Below, in pieces: positions 1 through 8,934 of a stretch of 64,000 nucleotides of DNA. This DNA is from Mitsuaria sp. 7 (GTDB lineage: Bacteria > Pseudomonadota > Gammaproteobacteria > Burkholderiales > Burkholderiaceae_C): the NCBI RefSeq assembly GCF_001653795.1, contig NZ_CP011514.1, positions 186,001-250,000 of the forward strand, given 5' to 3'. Positions within the stretch are counted from its first letter, which is position 1; each line of letters opens with the position of its first letter. The position numbers and the translations under genes are program-made. The notes below the pieces were generated by a model. That model was given only the letters and a program-made list of their open reading frames with translations. It searched no databases and was not told the DNA's origin.

Positions 1-922
1 ACGGGCAGTGCGCGCAGCTCTTGCAGGTCGCGCTGTTGCCCGCCGTCGGCGCTTCGATCAGCACCTTGCCCGGCGCCATCTGGCGCATCGCATGCAGGAT
101 GCCGTTGTCGGTGGCGACGACGTATTCGCGGGCGGTGCCTTCGACCACGGCCTTGATCAGCGCCGAGGTGGAGCCCACCACGTCCGCCTGCGCCACCACC
201 GAGGCCGGCGACTCCGGGTGGACCAGGATCATCGCGTCCGGATGCTGCTCGCGCAGCAGTTCCAGTTCGAGGCCCTTGAACTCGTCGTGGACGATGCAGG
301 CGCCGTTCCACATCAGCATGTCGGCGCCGGTCTGCTCCTGGATGTAGCGACCCAGGTGACGGTCGGGCGCCCACAGGATCTTCTCGCCGCGGGCCTTGAG
401 CTCGCTGACGATCTCCAGCGCGCAGGAGCTGGTGACCATCCAGTCCGCGCGCGCCTTCACTGCGGCGCTGGTGTTGGCGTAGACGACGACGGTGCGATCC
501 GGATGCGCATCGCAGAACGCCGCGAAGTCGTCGGCCGGGCAACCCAGGTCCAGCGAGCAGGTCGCGTCCAGGTCGGGCATCAGCACGCGCTTCTCGGGGC
601 TGAGGATCTTGGCGCTTTCGCCCATGAACTTGACGCCCGCGACGACCAGCGTCTGCGCCGCGTGATCACGGCCGAAGCGCGCCATTTCCAGCGAGTCGGA
701 GACGATGCCGCCGCTTTCCTGCGCGAGGTCCTGCAGGTCGCCGTCGACGTAGTAATGGGCGACGAGCACCGCCCCCTTGGCCTTGAGCAGTTCGGCGGCA
801 CGCGCCTTGAGTTGCGAGCGCTGGCTGGGCGTCAACGGTGCCGGTACCTTGGCCCACGCATGGGCCGTGCAGGTGGCGCCGTCCGCATCCTGGCGGGCGA
901 AGTCGTAGAGAACCTGTTCCAT
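1..922 (-). CDS. nadA: Quinolinate synthase, C-terminus cut by window edge
   Basis: NadA condenses iminoaspartate with dihydroxyacetone phosphate to quinolinate, the pyridine ring precursor of NAD, using a 4Fe-4S cluster in the cytosol. The reading frame opens at the ATG at 922 (residues [15 protein letters not shown]) and stays open to the first base of the window. Characteristic stretches are [33 protein letters not shown], the Cys in [15 protein letters not shown], and the segment [12 protein letters not shown] at the visible end, which supplies a late cluster cysteine. The C-terminal tail lies outside the window. An AraC-type regulator gene lies just upstream in the same direction; there is no reason to link the two functionally. 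Confidence 0.95.
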   Translation of the reverse strand, partial: MEQVLYDFARQDADGATCTAHAWAKVPAPLTPSQRSQLKARAAELLKAKGAVLVAHYYVDGDLQDLAQESGGIVSDSLEMARFGRDHAAQTLVVAGVKFMGESAKILSPEKRVLMPDLDATCSLDLGCPADDFAAFCDAHPDRTVVVYANTSAAVKARADWMVTSSCALEIVSELKARGEKILWAPDRHLGRYIQEQTGADMLMWNGACIVHDEFKGLELELLREQHPDAMILVHPESPASVVAQADVVGSTSALIKAVVEGTAREYVVATDNGILHAMRQMAPGKVLIEAPTAGNSATCKSCAHCP

Positions 923-934
923 AGGACCGGAATT

Positions 935-1816
935 CTAGGTCTGGCCGAAAAACCGGCTCGGCGGCATGCCGACCGTCCTTGTGACCATCGCGGTGAAGGC
1001 GCTGGCGCTGGCGTAGCCGAGCTCCGCGGCGATGACCTGCATCGGCTTGCGATGGGCGGCCAACCGCAAGGCCTCGGCCAGCAGCGCCTGCTGGCGCCAT
1101 TGCGCGTAGCTGCTGCCCAGCTCCTGGCGGAAGAGGCGCGAGACGGTGCGCGCGCTCGCGCCGACCTCCGCCGCCCAGTCGTCCAGGCTGGCATGGCGCA
1201 TCGGCTCGGCCAGCACGGCCTCGCAGAGGCGGCGCAGGCGCTTGTCGGTGGGCAGCGCGACGCCGAGCCGCAGGCGCGGCGCGCGGCGGATCTCGTCGAG
1301 GATGAGCTTGCCGATCCAGCCCTCGCGGTCGGCCACGGCCCCGGCCGCCGTTCCAGCGGGCTCGATCTCGTCGCGGGCGAGATCCACCGCGAGTGCGCGC
1401 AGCAGCGGCGAGACCTCGAGGACGCGGTTCTCCGTCCAGACCTCGCCGTCGTCCGGGGGATCCAGCAGGTACAGCGTGCGCAGCTCGCAGCGCTCGACGG
1501 CGGTCACGGCGTGGACGACACCCGCGGGGATCCAGACGCCGCGCGAGGGCGGCACCAGGAATGTGGCGCGGTCGGTGCTGACACGCACGACGCCGGTCAC
1601 CGAGAACACGAACTGACCCCAGGTGTGGAGGTGGGCCTGGATGTCCATGAACCCGTCCAGGCTGCGCGACTTGGCGCGCACCGGGCGCTCGGCGCTGGGC
1701 GCGTAGCGGCGCGGATCGAGCGGCGGCAGGCTGGTGCGCCGGGTGAGGGTGGGCGTCGGATGGGCCATCCGTTGCTGCGTCAGTTGCTGCGTCTGGTGCT
1801 GGGTCGGAGGGGCCAT
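935..1816 (-). CDS. AraC-family transcriptional regulator
   Basis: A 293-residue protein with an N-terminal cupin-like sensing domain (about residues 50-130, including WGQFVFSVTGVVRV and GVWIPAGVVHAV) and a C-terminal pair of helix-turn-helix motifs (about 195-285, with LDDWAAEVGASARTVSRLF and AAELGYASASAFTAMVTRT). This is the layout of AraC regulators that bind a small ligand and activate or repress a neighbouring gene. It is transcribed away from the MFS transporter that starts 70 bases further on, so the likely target is that transporter and its own promoter. The ligand cannot be read from the sequence. The first 15-20 residues are Gln-rich and a later ATG (near 1768) is a possible alternative start. 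Confidence 0.88.
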   Translation of the reverse strand: MAPPTQHQTQQLTQQRMAHPTPTLTRRTSLPPLDPRRYAPSAERPVRAKSRSLDGFMDIQAHLHTWGQFVFSVTGVVRVSTDRATFLVPPSRGVWIPAGVVHAVTAVERCELRTLYLLDPPDDGEVWTENRVLEVSPLLRALAVDLARDEIEPAGTAAGAVADREGWIGKLILDEIRRAPRLRLGVALPTDKRLRRLCEAVLAEPMRHASLDDWAAEVGASARTVSRLFRQELGSSYAQWRQQALLAEALRLAAHRKPMQVIAAELGYASASAFTAMVTRTVGMPPSRFFGQT

Positions 1817-1885
1817 GGCGGAAACTCGACAGAACTTGTCCGGCTATCGTAATCCCGACGTGAAGGCCCTGTCACCATTCCGTCC

Positions 1886-3160
1886 ATGAACACCGCCACC
1901 ACCACCGCCAGCGCGGCCGCGACCGGATTTCCGGGGCTGAGCCCCGAACAGAGCGCCGCACAGAGCAGGACACGAGACATCCAGACCATCAGCCTGATCG
2001 GCCTGGCGCACGGCACCTCGCATTTCTTCCACATGCTGCTGCCGCCGCTGTTCCCGGTCTTCATGCGGGAGTTCGGGCTGAGCTATTCGGAGCTCGGCCT
2101 GCTGGTGACGATCTTCTTCGTGATCTCGGGCGTGGGGCAGGCGCTGTCGGGCTTCCTGGTCGACAAGACGGGCGCGCGGCCTGTGCTGTTCGCAGCGCTG
2201 AGCTGCTTCGTGCTGGCGTCGCTGGCGGCGGGCACGGCGCAGGGCTTCGCGGGGCTGGCGCTGGCCGCGGCGCTGGCCGGGCTGGGCAACTCGCCCTTCC
2301 ACCCGGTGGACTTCACGATCCTGAACAAGCGGGTGTCGCAGCAGCGGCTGGGCCATGCGTTCTCGGTGCACGGTATCACCGGCAACCTGGGCTGGGCCGT
2401 GGCGCCGCTGCTGCTGATCTCGATGCACGAGGCGACCGGTCAATGGCGCCTGGGTTACGTCGCGACGGCGGCCTGGGCGCTGTTCGTGATCGCGCTGCTG
2501 GTCTTCAAGCGCGATGCGATCGACGACACGCAGGGCTCGTGGGGCCACGAGAAGGCCGGCGCGGCCAAGGCGCCGGTCGACGAGCATCCGATGGCCTTCC
2601 TGAAGCTGCCGTCGGTGTGGCTGTGCTTCTCGTTCTTCTTCTTCACGACCTCGGCGCTGAGCGCGATCCAGAGCTTCGCGTCGCCGGCGCTGTCGGCGAT
2701 GTACGGCGTGAGCCTGGCGAGCACCGCCTTCGTGGTGACGGGCTACATGCTGGCCGGCGCGGCGGGGATGATCGTGGGCGGCTTCCTGGTGGCGAAGTCG
2801 CAGAACCTGGAGCGCAACATCGCCGGCGCGATGTTCGTCGCCGCGGCGCTGCTGGCGCTGACGGCGACCGGCTGGCTGCCGGCGACGGCGGCGTTGATCG
2901 CGGCGGCCACGGCGGGCTTCGGCACCGGCCTGGCGGGTCCGTCGCGCGACATGCTGATCAAGCGCGCCGCGCCGCCCGGAGCGACGGGCCGTGTGTACGG
3001 CACGGTGTACTCGGGCCTGGACACCGGCTTCGCGGTGGCGGCACCGATCTTCGGCGCGCTGATGGATCGCCACTGGAACAACGCGGTGTTCTTCGGCGCG
3101 TCGTTCGCGCTGCTGCTGGGCATCGGTGCGGCGAGTCTCGTGCGGCAGGGAAAGCGCTGA
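1886..3160 (+). CDS. MFS transporter
   Basis: A 424-residue major facilitator protein with twelve predicted membrane helices. It has a GFLVDKTGARPVL loop between helices 2 and 3 typical of the superfamily, and the stretch GLAHGTSHFFHMLLPPLFPV in helix 1. That stretch, together with HGITGNLGWAVAPLLL, resembles the fosmidomycin-resistance (Fsr) type exporters, so efflux of a small hydrophilic compound is the best guess, but the substrate is not known. The Fsr likeness rests on recognition, not on a search. The gene lies head-to-head with an AraC regulator, which suggests inducible expression. The start chosen is the first ATG after the 70-base divergent intergenic region; a later ATG is not excluded. 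Confidence 0.85.
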   Translation: MNTATTTASAAATGFPGLSPEQSAAQSRTRDIQTISLIGLAHGTSHFFHMLLPPLFPVFMREFGLSYSELGLLVTIFFVISGVGQALSGFLVDKTGARPVLFAALSCFVLASLAAGTAQGFAGLALAAALAGLGNSPFHPVDFTILNKRVSQQRLGHAFSVHGITGNLGWAVAPLLLISMHEATGQWRLGYVATAAWALFVIALLVFKRDAIDDTQGSWGHEKAGAAKAPVDEHPMAFLKLPSVWLCFSFFFFTTSALSAIQSFASPALSAMYGVSLASTAFVVTGYMLAGAAGMIVGGFLVAKSQNLERNIAGAMFVAAALLALTATGWLPATAALIAAATAGFGTGLAGPSRDMLIKRAAPPGATGRVYGTVYSGLDTGFAVAAPIFGALMDRHWNNAVFFGASFALLLGIGAASLVRQGKR

Positions 3161-3344
3161 CACCCCTCAGGGGGAAGTCAATGCGAGGTGTCGGGTGACT
3201 GGGATGAGTGGTCATCCGAGGTCGGTTTAGCGATCGAGGTCGGTCCCAAAACTTGCATCGCGTCGCGGGCGCAACAGTGCGGCGACCTTCGTTTGCATCG
3301 GCATGCGGTGGATCTAGAGTCGTTCGCTCTGGAGTCCGCAAACC

Positions 3345-3817
3345 ATGCCCTACTCACCCGCTCTCGTCGCCAATGCCGTGCTCTATCGAGCGAAACAGCG
3401 CGGCTTTCATGTGAGTCACTTGAAGCTGCAGAAGCTCGTCTTCTTTACGCACGCCTGGCGATTGGCATTGCACAACCGGGCCGCTGTCGAGGAGAGGCCG
3501 GAAGCGTGGGAGCATGGGCCGATCTTCAGCACGCTCTATCACCGGCTAAGGGCTCCGGGCACGAGCAGCTGCGCGACTACATCGCGACCGTCCAGCCGCA
3601 GACCAATGCTTACGCGGAATTGATGCCGTCGCCAGGAGATGCCGGGTTCTGGCGGATCCTTGATCAGGTGGTCGACCGCTACGGTCCCCTGAACGCCCTG
3701 CAGCTGTGCACGATGAGTCACGAACCGGGCGGTCCTTGGGACAAGGCAAGGAAGCTGAAGCAGGCCACGATCCCGGACGACACGATTCGCAGTTGCTTCA
3801 GGGAGATGCTGAAGTGA
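3345..3817 (+). pseudogene. Panacea-domain (SocA-like/DUF4065) protein, frameshifted
   Basis: The start at 3345 gives MPYSPALVANAVLYRAKQ followed by the Panacea signature LKLQKLVFFTHAWRLAL and EAWEHGPIFSTLYHRL. At about 3547 the similarity jumps to the -1 frame, where it continues as GSGHEQLRDYIATVQ and ends with LTMS-like and PWDKARKLKQ elements, closing at TGA 3815-3817. One missing base in CTAAGGG explains the break; joined, the product would be about 157 residues, normal for the family. Panacea domains act as hyper-promiscuous antitoxins that neutralise many unrelated toxins, usually encoded next door. A possible promoter (TTTGCA at 3292, TAGAGT at 3315) precedes it. The break may be a real mutation or a sequencing error; no classic slippery site is present. 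Confidence 0.72.
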
Positions 3818-4299
3818 AGGACGCGCCTCAATCCTATTTGCCTCCGCCGCCGAACGATGAACTCCCGCCCTGCGACATCCCTCCCGTCGCACCGCCTGCG
3901 ACGGTCGAGTTGACACGATTCGACCCGGTGATCCTCGATTACAAGATCAAGCGCGCGAGCACCTTCGGCGGCCTGAGCGTCGCCGGTGCCCTGTACCTCG
4001 TCGGGGTGTTGGTGATCCTGAAGTTGATGACCATCTGGCCCTTCGACTGCTCACCGGTGGCGGAGATCTCAGACTCCTTCGCGCGCATCGTGGAGTGCAC
4101 GAGCCCGATGATTCAAGGCAACGGCTGGCACGGCATTGCGGGCGTGATGTTGGCCCTGTTCTCCGTGCCGACCGTCTTGCTGATCGCCATCCTGAGGATG
4201 GCTTCGCCGAAGCGGGAACCGTTGCCGGACACCGTCTTCACCACGGTCGCCGACAAGTTCGCCACCGCGCTGGAACGCGTGTTCGAACCCCGGAAGTAG
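3814..4299 (+). CDS. Small two-helix membrane protein, possible Panacea-linked toxin
   Basis: The GTG at 3814 overlaps the TGA of the Panacea reading frame in a GTGA junction, the hallmark of translational coupling, so it is preferred over the upstream in-frame ATG at 3706. The 161-residue product has a proline-rich N-terminus (YLPPPPNDELPPCDIPP), a soluble linker and two strong hydrophobic segments (about residues 52-73 and 112-133), then a short charged tail. No family is recognised. Panacea-type systems include membrane-acting toxins with transmembrane helices, so the arrangement fits an antitoxin-toxin pair, but this is inference from position and topology. Base composition here is visibly less GC-rich than in the flanking housekeeping genes, in keeping with acquisition. 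Confidence 0.6.
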   Translation: MKDAPQSYLPPPPNDELPPCDIPPVAPPATVELTRFDPVILDYKIKRASTFGGLSVAGALYLVGVLVILKLMTIWPFDCSPVAEISDSFARIVECTSPMIQGNGWHGIAGVMLALFSVPTVLLIAILRMASPKREPLPDTVFTTVADKFATALERVFEPRK

Positions 4300-4411
4300 C
4301 CCGGGCAACACTTGACCCCGAACCCCTGGATCGCGCAACCCGCATCCGCGCCGCAACAGGGGACATCCCGCCCGCTTGCAATGGCGGGGCTGCTCGCTAC
4401 AGTCGTCCGTC

Positions 4412-6136
4412 ATGGATATGCACCGCACCGTCAGCCGCCCCGCCGGGCACGTCCTCGTCGAGGCCCTGATCGAGCAAGGCATCACCGAGGTCTTCGGCGT
4501 GCCGGGGGAGAGCTACCTCGCGGTCCTCGACGGCTTCCATGAACACCGCGAACGCATCCGCTTCATCGGCTGCCGGCAGGAAGGCGGCGCCGCCTTCATG
4601 GCCGATGCCCAGGGCAAGCTGACCGGGCGGCCCGGTGTCTGCTTCGTCACTCGCGGCCCCGGCGCCACCAACGCCAGCATCGGCCTGCACACCGCTTTCC
4701 AGGACTCGACGCCGATGATCCTGTTCATCGGGCAGGTGGCCTCCGACCAGCGCGATCGCGAAGCCTTCCAGGAAGTCGACTACCGCCAGATGTTCGGCCC
4801 CGGCACGCTGGGCATGGCGAAATGGGTCGGCGAAGTGCACGACCCGCATCGCCTGCCCGAATACGTCGCGCGCGCCTTCCACACCGCCATGCAGGGACGG
4901 CCCGGTCCGGTCGTCCTGGTGCTACCCGAAGACATGCTGACGCAGCTCACCGACGCGCCGGTGCTGCCGCGCGCGAAGCCGGCCGTCGCGTGGCCCGCAC
5001 CGGCGGACCTCGTTGAACTGCAGGCGCGGCTTGAAGGCGCGCAGCGGCCGTTCGTGATCGCCGGCGGCGGCGGCTGGACCGCCGAGGCCTGCGCCGCGCT
5101 GCAGGACTTCGCCCACGCGTGGCAACTGCCGGTCGGCTGCGCGTTCCGCTTCCAGGACCTCTACGACAACCGCGATCCGCTGTATGCGGGCGACGTCGGC
5201 ATCGGCATCAACCCGGCGCTGGCCAAGCGCATCGGCGAGGCGGATCTGATCATCGCGATCGGGCCGCGTCTCGGCGAGATGACCACTGGCGGCTACACGC
5301 TGCTGAAGGCGCCGCGGCCCGCGCAGCAGTTGGTGCACATCCATGCGGGGCCCGAGGAGCTGGGCCGCGTCTATGCGGCCGACCAGATGATCCAGGCCAG
5401 CATGAGCGGCGCCGCGCTGGCGCTGCAGCAACTACGTCCTCCCGTCGATCTTGAGGAGTTGCCCTGGCTGCAGTGGTCGCGCGACGCGCATGCCGACTAC
5501 CAGCGCAACCAGCAGGCGCTGCCGGTCGGTCCGATGGATCTGGCCGAGGTCATGCACCTGCTGGACCGGCTGCTGCCGGCGGAGACCATCTTCACCAACG
5601 GCGCCGGCAACTACAGCGGCTGGCTGCACCGGTTCCATCGCTACACGGCACTGCATCAGGGCGGTCGCACGCAGCTCGCGCCGACCAGCGGCGCGATGGG
5701 CTACGGCTTCCCGGCTGCGGTCGCGGCGGCGCTGCTGCAGCGCGAGCGCTGGGTCGTCAACATCGCCGGCGATGGCGACTTCCTGATGACCGGCCAGGAG
5801 ATGTCCACCGCGATGGCGCACGGCGCCCGACGGCTGATCTGCCTCGTCGTCGACAACGGCAGCTACGGCACGATCCGCATGCATCAGGAACGCGAGTACC
5901 CCGGCCGCGTCAGCGGCAGCGATCTGCACAACCCGGACTTCGCCGCCCTGGCGCGCGCCTACGGCTGGTCGGCCTTCACCGCGGCCCGCACCGAGGACGT
6001 CGAGCCCGCGCTGCGGCAGGCGCTCTCGTCGCAGGTTCCGACGCTGATCCACCTGAAGCTGCCGGTGGAGATCTCCACCTCGCGGGCGACGCTCAGCAGC
6101 ATTCGCGAGGCCGCGCTGAAGCGCAAATCCCAATGA
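4412..6136 (+). CDS. Thiamine pyrophosphate-dependent enzyme, acetolactate synthase-like
   Basis: A 574-residue protein of the acetolactate synthase/benzoylformate decarboxylase family. The N-terminal Pyr domain carries the activating glutamate in VFGVPGESYLAVLDG. A central domain follows, and the C-terminal PP domain holds the TPP/magnesium motif GDGDFLMTGQEMSTAMAHG through VVDNGSYGTIRMHQ. No regulatory ilvN-type subunit gene lies beside it, so it is probably not the biosynthetic acetolactate synthase but a decarboxylase or ligase acting on an unknown 2-keto acid. An ATG at 4412 starts the conserved part (MDMHRTVSRPAGHVLVEALI); a second ATG lies two codons later. The next gene is over 120 bases away, behind an inverted repeat, so it is probably monocistronic. 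Confidence 0.85.
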   Translation: MDMHRTVSRPAGHVLVEALIEQGITEVFGVPGESYLAVLDGFHEHRERIRFIGCRQEGGAAFMADAQGKLTGRPGVCFVTRGPGATNASIGLHTAFQDSTPMILFIGQVASDQRDREAFQEVDYRQMFGPGTLGMAKWVGEVHDPHRLPEYVARAFHTAMQGRPGPVVLVLPEDMLTQLTDAPVLPRAKPAVAWPAPADLVELQARLEGAQRPFVIAGGGGWTAEACAALQDFAHAWQLPVGCAFRFQDLYDNRDPLYAGDVGIGINPALAKRIGEADLIIAIGPRLGEMTTGGYTLLKAPRPAQQLVHIHAGPEELGRVYAADQMIQASMSGAALALQQLRPPVDLEELPWLQWSRDAHADYQRNQQALPVGPMDLAEVMHLLDRLLPAETIFTNGAGNYSGWLHRFHRYTALHQGGRTQLAPTSGAMGYGFPAAVAAALLQRERWVVNIAGDGDFLMTGQEMSTAMAHGARRLICLVVDNGSYGTIRMHQEREYPGRVSGSDLHNPDFAALARAYGWSAFTAARTEDVEPALRQALSSQVPTLIHLKLPVEISTSRATLSSIREAALKRKSQ

Positions 6137-6139
6137 CCC

Positions 6140-6242
6140 CCGCGACCCCGCTTTGGGCGCCCCGCGTCGTTGCAAATCCTCGCCATAGCGCTGCTATGGC
6201 TCCGGTTTGCGTCTAGCGCTGCATCCCAAAGCGTGGTCGCGG
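6140..6242. repeat. Long imperfect inverted repeat (REP/BIME-like)
   Basis: The arms at 6140-6157 and 6225-6242 are reverse complements over 18 bases with one mismatch (CCGCGACC, one variable base, CGCTTTGGG). Between them are nested smaller repeats: GCAAATCC against GGTTTGC, and the palindrome GCCATAGC-GCT-GCTATGGC around 6182-6200. The whole could fold into a long cruciform or RNA hairpin. There is no T-run, so it is not a typical terminator, although it separates two genes read in the same direction. It looks like a dispersed intergenic palindromic element. Confidence 0.7.
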
Positions 6243-6263
6243 CGGCTGACGGACAATGGGGCT

Positions 6264-6494
6264 ATGTCTGAAGCAATTCCCTTCGCCCTGCGCGGCGAGT
6301 ACATCGAACTCGACAAGCTGCTCAAGGCCACCTCGCTGGCCAGCAGCGGCGGCGAGGCCCGGCACTTCATCTCCGAGGGCCAGGTCCGCGTCGACGGCCA
6401 GGTCGATCTGCGCAAGACCGCCAAGATCCGCGCCGGCCAGGTGGTCGAGTTCAACGGCGAACGCATCGAGATCCTGAACAACCCGGAGGAGTGA
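6264..6494 (+). CDS. S4-domain RNA-binding protein (YbcJ-like)
   Basis: A 76-residue protein consisting almost entirely of one S4 RNA-binding fold: YIELDKLLKATSLASSGGEA, FISEGQVRVDGQV, then a short beta stretch ending at EILNNPEE. This matches the small YbcJ/YlmH-type S4 proteins, which are thought to bind structured RNA such as rRNA or tRNA; a specific target cannot be assigned. The start is the ATG at 6264, placed where S4 similarity begins; an upstream in-frame ATG-less extension would run into the inverted repeat. The next gene follows four bases after the stop, so the two are probably one transcript. Confidence 0.85.
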   Translation: MSEAIPFALRGEYIELDKLLKATSLASSGGEARHFISEGQVRVDGQVDLRKTAKIRAGQVVEFNGERIEILNNPEE

Positions 6495-6498
6495 CCCG

Positions 6499-7035
6499 AT
6501 GACCAGTCCCAGCGCTGCGACGCGCGCCGCGATCCGCTTCTCGACCTGCGATCTCTGCGATTCGCTGAAGGCCGACACCAGCGGCGACACGCGCTGGCTG
6601 CCGGGGAGCCGGTATCGCAGCTATGGCGGCCATCCGCGCTTCGCCGGGCCGGTGGCGACGGTGCGGTGCCTGGACGACAACTCGCAGGTCAAGGCCGCGG
6701 TGGAGAGCTTCGGCGCCGGACGCGTGCTGGTCGTCGACGGCGGCGGCTCGCTGCGCCGCTCGCTGCTGGGCGGCAACCTCGCCGTCAGCGCGGCGAAGAA
6801 CGGCTGGGCCGGCGTGCTGGTCCACGGGGCCGTGCGCGATCTCGAAGAACTGCGCGCGGCGGCTGTCGGCCTCTTCGCGCTCGGCCATGTGCCGATGCCG
6901 ACGGAACGGCGCGAGCAGGGCCTCGCGGACGTGCCGGTCCAGATCGACGGCGTCTGGATCCGCCCGGGCGATTGGCTCTACGCCGACGAGGACGGCGTGG
7001 TCGTCACGCCCAAGCCCGTGCACGCGGTCGCCTGA
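6499..7035 (+). CDS. rraA: RraA family protein (RNase E regulator/HMG aldolase fold)
   Basis: A 178-residue RraA-fold protein. Key stretches are FSTCDLCDSL near the N-terminus, FAGPVATVRCLDDNS, VVDGGGSLRRSLLGGNLA (about 70-90) and the GAVRDLEEL motif (about 110), which contains the Arg-Asp pair used by the related aldolases to bind metal and substrate. Proteins of this group either inhibit RNase E in enterobacteria or act as 4-hydroxy-4-methyl-2-oxoglutarate/oxaloacetate aldolases; sequence alone does not separate the two. The start lies four bases after the S4-domain gene. Its last 58 bases overlap the 3' end of the convergent GGDEF-EAL gene, an unusually long tail-to-tail overlap. Confidence 0.85.
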   Translation: MTSPSAATRAAIRFSTCDLCDSLKADTSGDTRWLPGSRYRSYGGHPRFAGPVATVRCLDDNSQVKAAVESFGAGRVLVVDGGGSLRRSLLGGNLAVSAAKNGWAGVLVHGAVRDLEELRAAAVGLFALGHVPMPTERREQGLADVPVQIDGVWIRPGDWLYADEDGVVVTPKPVHAVA

Positions 7036-8879
7036 GCAGCGATCCAGCCGGCGAGGGCCTCCGCCGCCATCGGTCGCCCGAACAGCCAGCCCTGGGCCGA
7101 ATCGCAGCCCATCTTCACGAGGATGTCGCGCTGCCCTTCGGTCTCGACGCCTTCGGCGACCACCGTCAGTCCCAGCGAGCGCCCGATGCCGATCACCGCG
7201 CTCGACAAGGCCCGGTCGTCGGCGTCCTGCTCCAGGTCGCGCACGAAGCTCTTGTCCAGCTTGAGCTCGGTCACGGGCAGCCGCTTCAGATAGCTCAGGC
7301 TTGAATAACCGGTGCCGAAGTCGTCGACGGACACGCCGACGCCCATCTCGTGCAACTGCTGGAGCTGCTCGCGGGGGCGGCTGGTGTCGTCGAGCATCAG
7401 GCGTTCGGTGACCTCCAGCGTCAGGTCGCTCGCCGCCAGCCCATGCCTGGCGAGCAGCGCCCGGGCATGGGCGGCGACGTCGTCCTGATGGAAGCGCTGC
7501 GGCGAGACGTTGACCGACACGCCCGGCACGGCGATGCCTTCGGCCCGCCAGCGCGCCAGTTGCGCGCAGGATTGCGCCAGCACCCAGGCGTCCAGCGCGT
7601 TGATCAGGCCGCTTTCCTCGGCCACCGGGATGAAGCGGTCCGGCGGCACCCAGCCGCGTTCGGCGTCGTGCCAGCGAAGCAGTGCCTCGACACCCACCAG
7701 CGCGCGGTCGGTCAGGCGGACCTTGGGCTGGAAGTGCAGCTGCAGCAGTTGATTCGACAGCGCATGACGCAGCGCGGCCTCGATGTCGAGCCGCTCGTCC
7801 AGCGCCTGGTTCATCGCGTGCAGGAAGAAGCGCGCGCAGTCGCGGCCGGCGCGTTTGGCCTCGTACATCGCGATGTCGGCGTTCTTCAGCAACTGGTCGA
7901 GGTCGAGACCGTCCCGCGGATAGGCGCAGACGCCGATGCTGGCCGTCATCTGCACCCGCGCGTGGCTGCCGGCCAGCGGGATGGGTGCCTCCAGCACCGC
8001 GCGCAGCTTGCCGGCCACGTGCATCGCGTCTTCGGCGGAGCAGCCCGGCAGCAGCGCGACGAACTCGTCGCCGCCCAGGCGGGCCAGCGTGTCGCTGTCG
8101 CGCAGCGTGCCCAGCAGCCGCGCGGAGATGTGCTTGAGCACCTGGTCGCCGACCGCATGGCCGAGCGAATCATTGACGGTCTTGAAGCGGTCGATGTCGA
8201 GCAGCAGCAGCGCGGCCGGTGTCTCCGTGCGCGAGGCCTGCATCAGCGTCTGCCGCGCGCGGTCGGCCAGCAGGGTGCGGTTGGGCAGGCCGGTGACGCC
8301 GTCGAAGTAGGCCAGGCGCTCGATCTCGCGCTGGTGGCGGTCGTGCATGAACGCGATCTGGCACAGCTGCGTGCAGGCCTGCACCATGCGGCGGTGGAAG
8401 GGCGCGGCGGCGCGCGGTTCGCGGTAGTAGAGCGCGAAGGTCGCGACGACCTGCTCGCTGGCCAGCAGGATGGGCGTCGACCAGCAGGCCTGCAGGCCGT
8501 GGGGCAGCGCCAGGTCGCGGAAGTCGGCCCACAGCGGATCGGTGGCGATGTCGGTCACCTCGACCGGCTGGCGGCGCCAGGCGGCGGTGCCGCAGGAGCC
8601 GGCCGCCGGACCGATCTGGAAGCCCTCCAGCGCGCCGCTGAATGAGGCCGGCAGGCTGGGCGCGGCCAGCGGGTGCACGCGGCCGTCCTCGTCCACGGTC
8701 AGCACGGAGCAGATCACCTCCGGCGCCAGTGTCTCGACGGCCCGGCACAGCAGGTCCATCACCGCCGCCAGCGGGCGGCCGAGCGCAACGGCTTCCAGCA
8801 CGTCGCGCTGCAGGTGATCGATGTCGGCCTGTTCGTCCGTTCGTGTCGCGTGCTGCTCTTTGGCGTGCTGTGCTGGCAT
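6978..8879 (-). CDS. GAF-GGDEF-EAL cyclic-di-GMP turnover protein
   Basis: A cytosolic protein of about 633 residues with three domains. A GAF sensor (about 25-170) contains PAAGSCGTAAWRRQPVEVTD. A diguanylate cyclase domain (about 185-345) carries an intact RLGGDEFVALL near residue 270. An EAL phosphodiesterase domain (about 365-615) has GVEALLRW, LTLEVTERLM, DDFGTGYSS, LKLDKSFV and EGVETEGQ, the metal and catalytic residues of active enzymes. Both activities may therefore be functional. The ATG at 8879 is chosen because a GGGAGC ribosome site precedes it and because earlier starts would run into serB. It is 55 bases downstream of serB in the same direction and may be co-transcribed. Confidence 0.9.
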   Translation of the reverse strand: MPAQHAKEQHATRTDEQADIDHLQRDVLEAVALGRPLAAVMDLLCRAVETLAPEVICSVLTVDEDGRVHPLAAPSLPASFSGALEGFQIGPAAGSCGTAAWRRQPVEVTDIATDPLWADFRDLALPHGLQACWSTPILLASEQVVATFALYYREPRAAAPFHRRMVQACTQLCQIAFMHDRHQREIERLAYFDGVTGLPNRTLLADRARQTLMQASRTETPAALLLLDIDRFKTVNDSLGHAVGDQVLKHISARLLGTLRDSDTLARLGGDEFVALLPGCSAEDAMHVAGKLRAVLEAPIPLAGSHARVQMTASIGVCAYPRDGLDLDQLLKNADIAMYEAKRAGRDCARFFLHAMNQALDERLDIEAALRHALSNQLLQLHFQPKVRLTDRALVGVEALLRWHDAERGWVPPDRFIPVAEESGLINALDAWVLAQSCAQLARWRAEGIAVPGVSVNVSPQRFHQDDVAAHARALLARHGLAASDLTLEVTERLMLDDTSRPREQLQQLHEMGVGVSVDDFGTGYSSLSYLKRLPVTELKLDKSFVRDLEQDADDRALSSAVIGIGRSLGLTVVAEGVETEGQRDILVKMGCDSAQGWLFGRPMAAEALAGWIAAQATACTGLGVTTTPSSSA

Positions 8880-8934
8880 CGCTGCTCCCTGTGTACCGGG
8901 AGCATCGCAGGCCCGACGCCTGCCGGCAATCACT

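Noticed and set aside
8..1852. Plus-strand frame spanning nadA and the AraC gene
   Set aside because: Arg/His/Asp-rich shadow; both minus-strand genes have clear family features.
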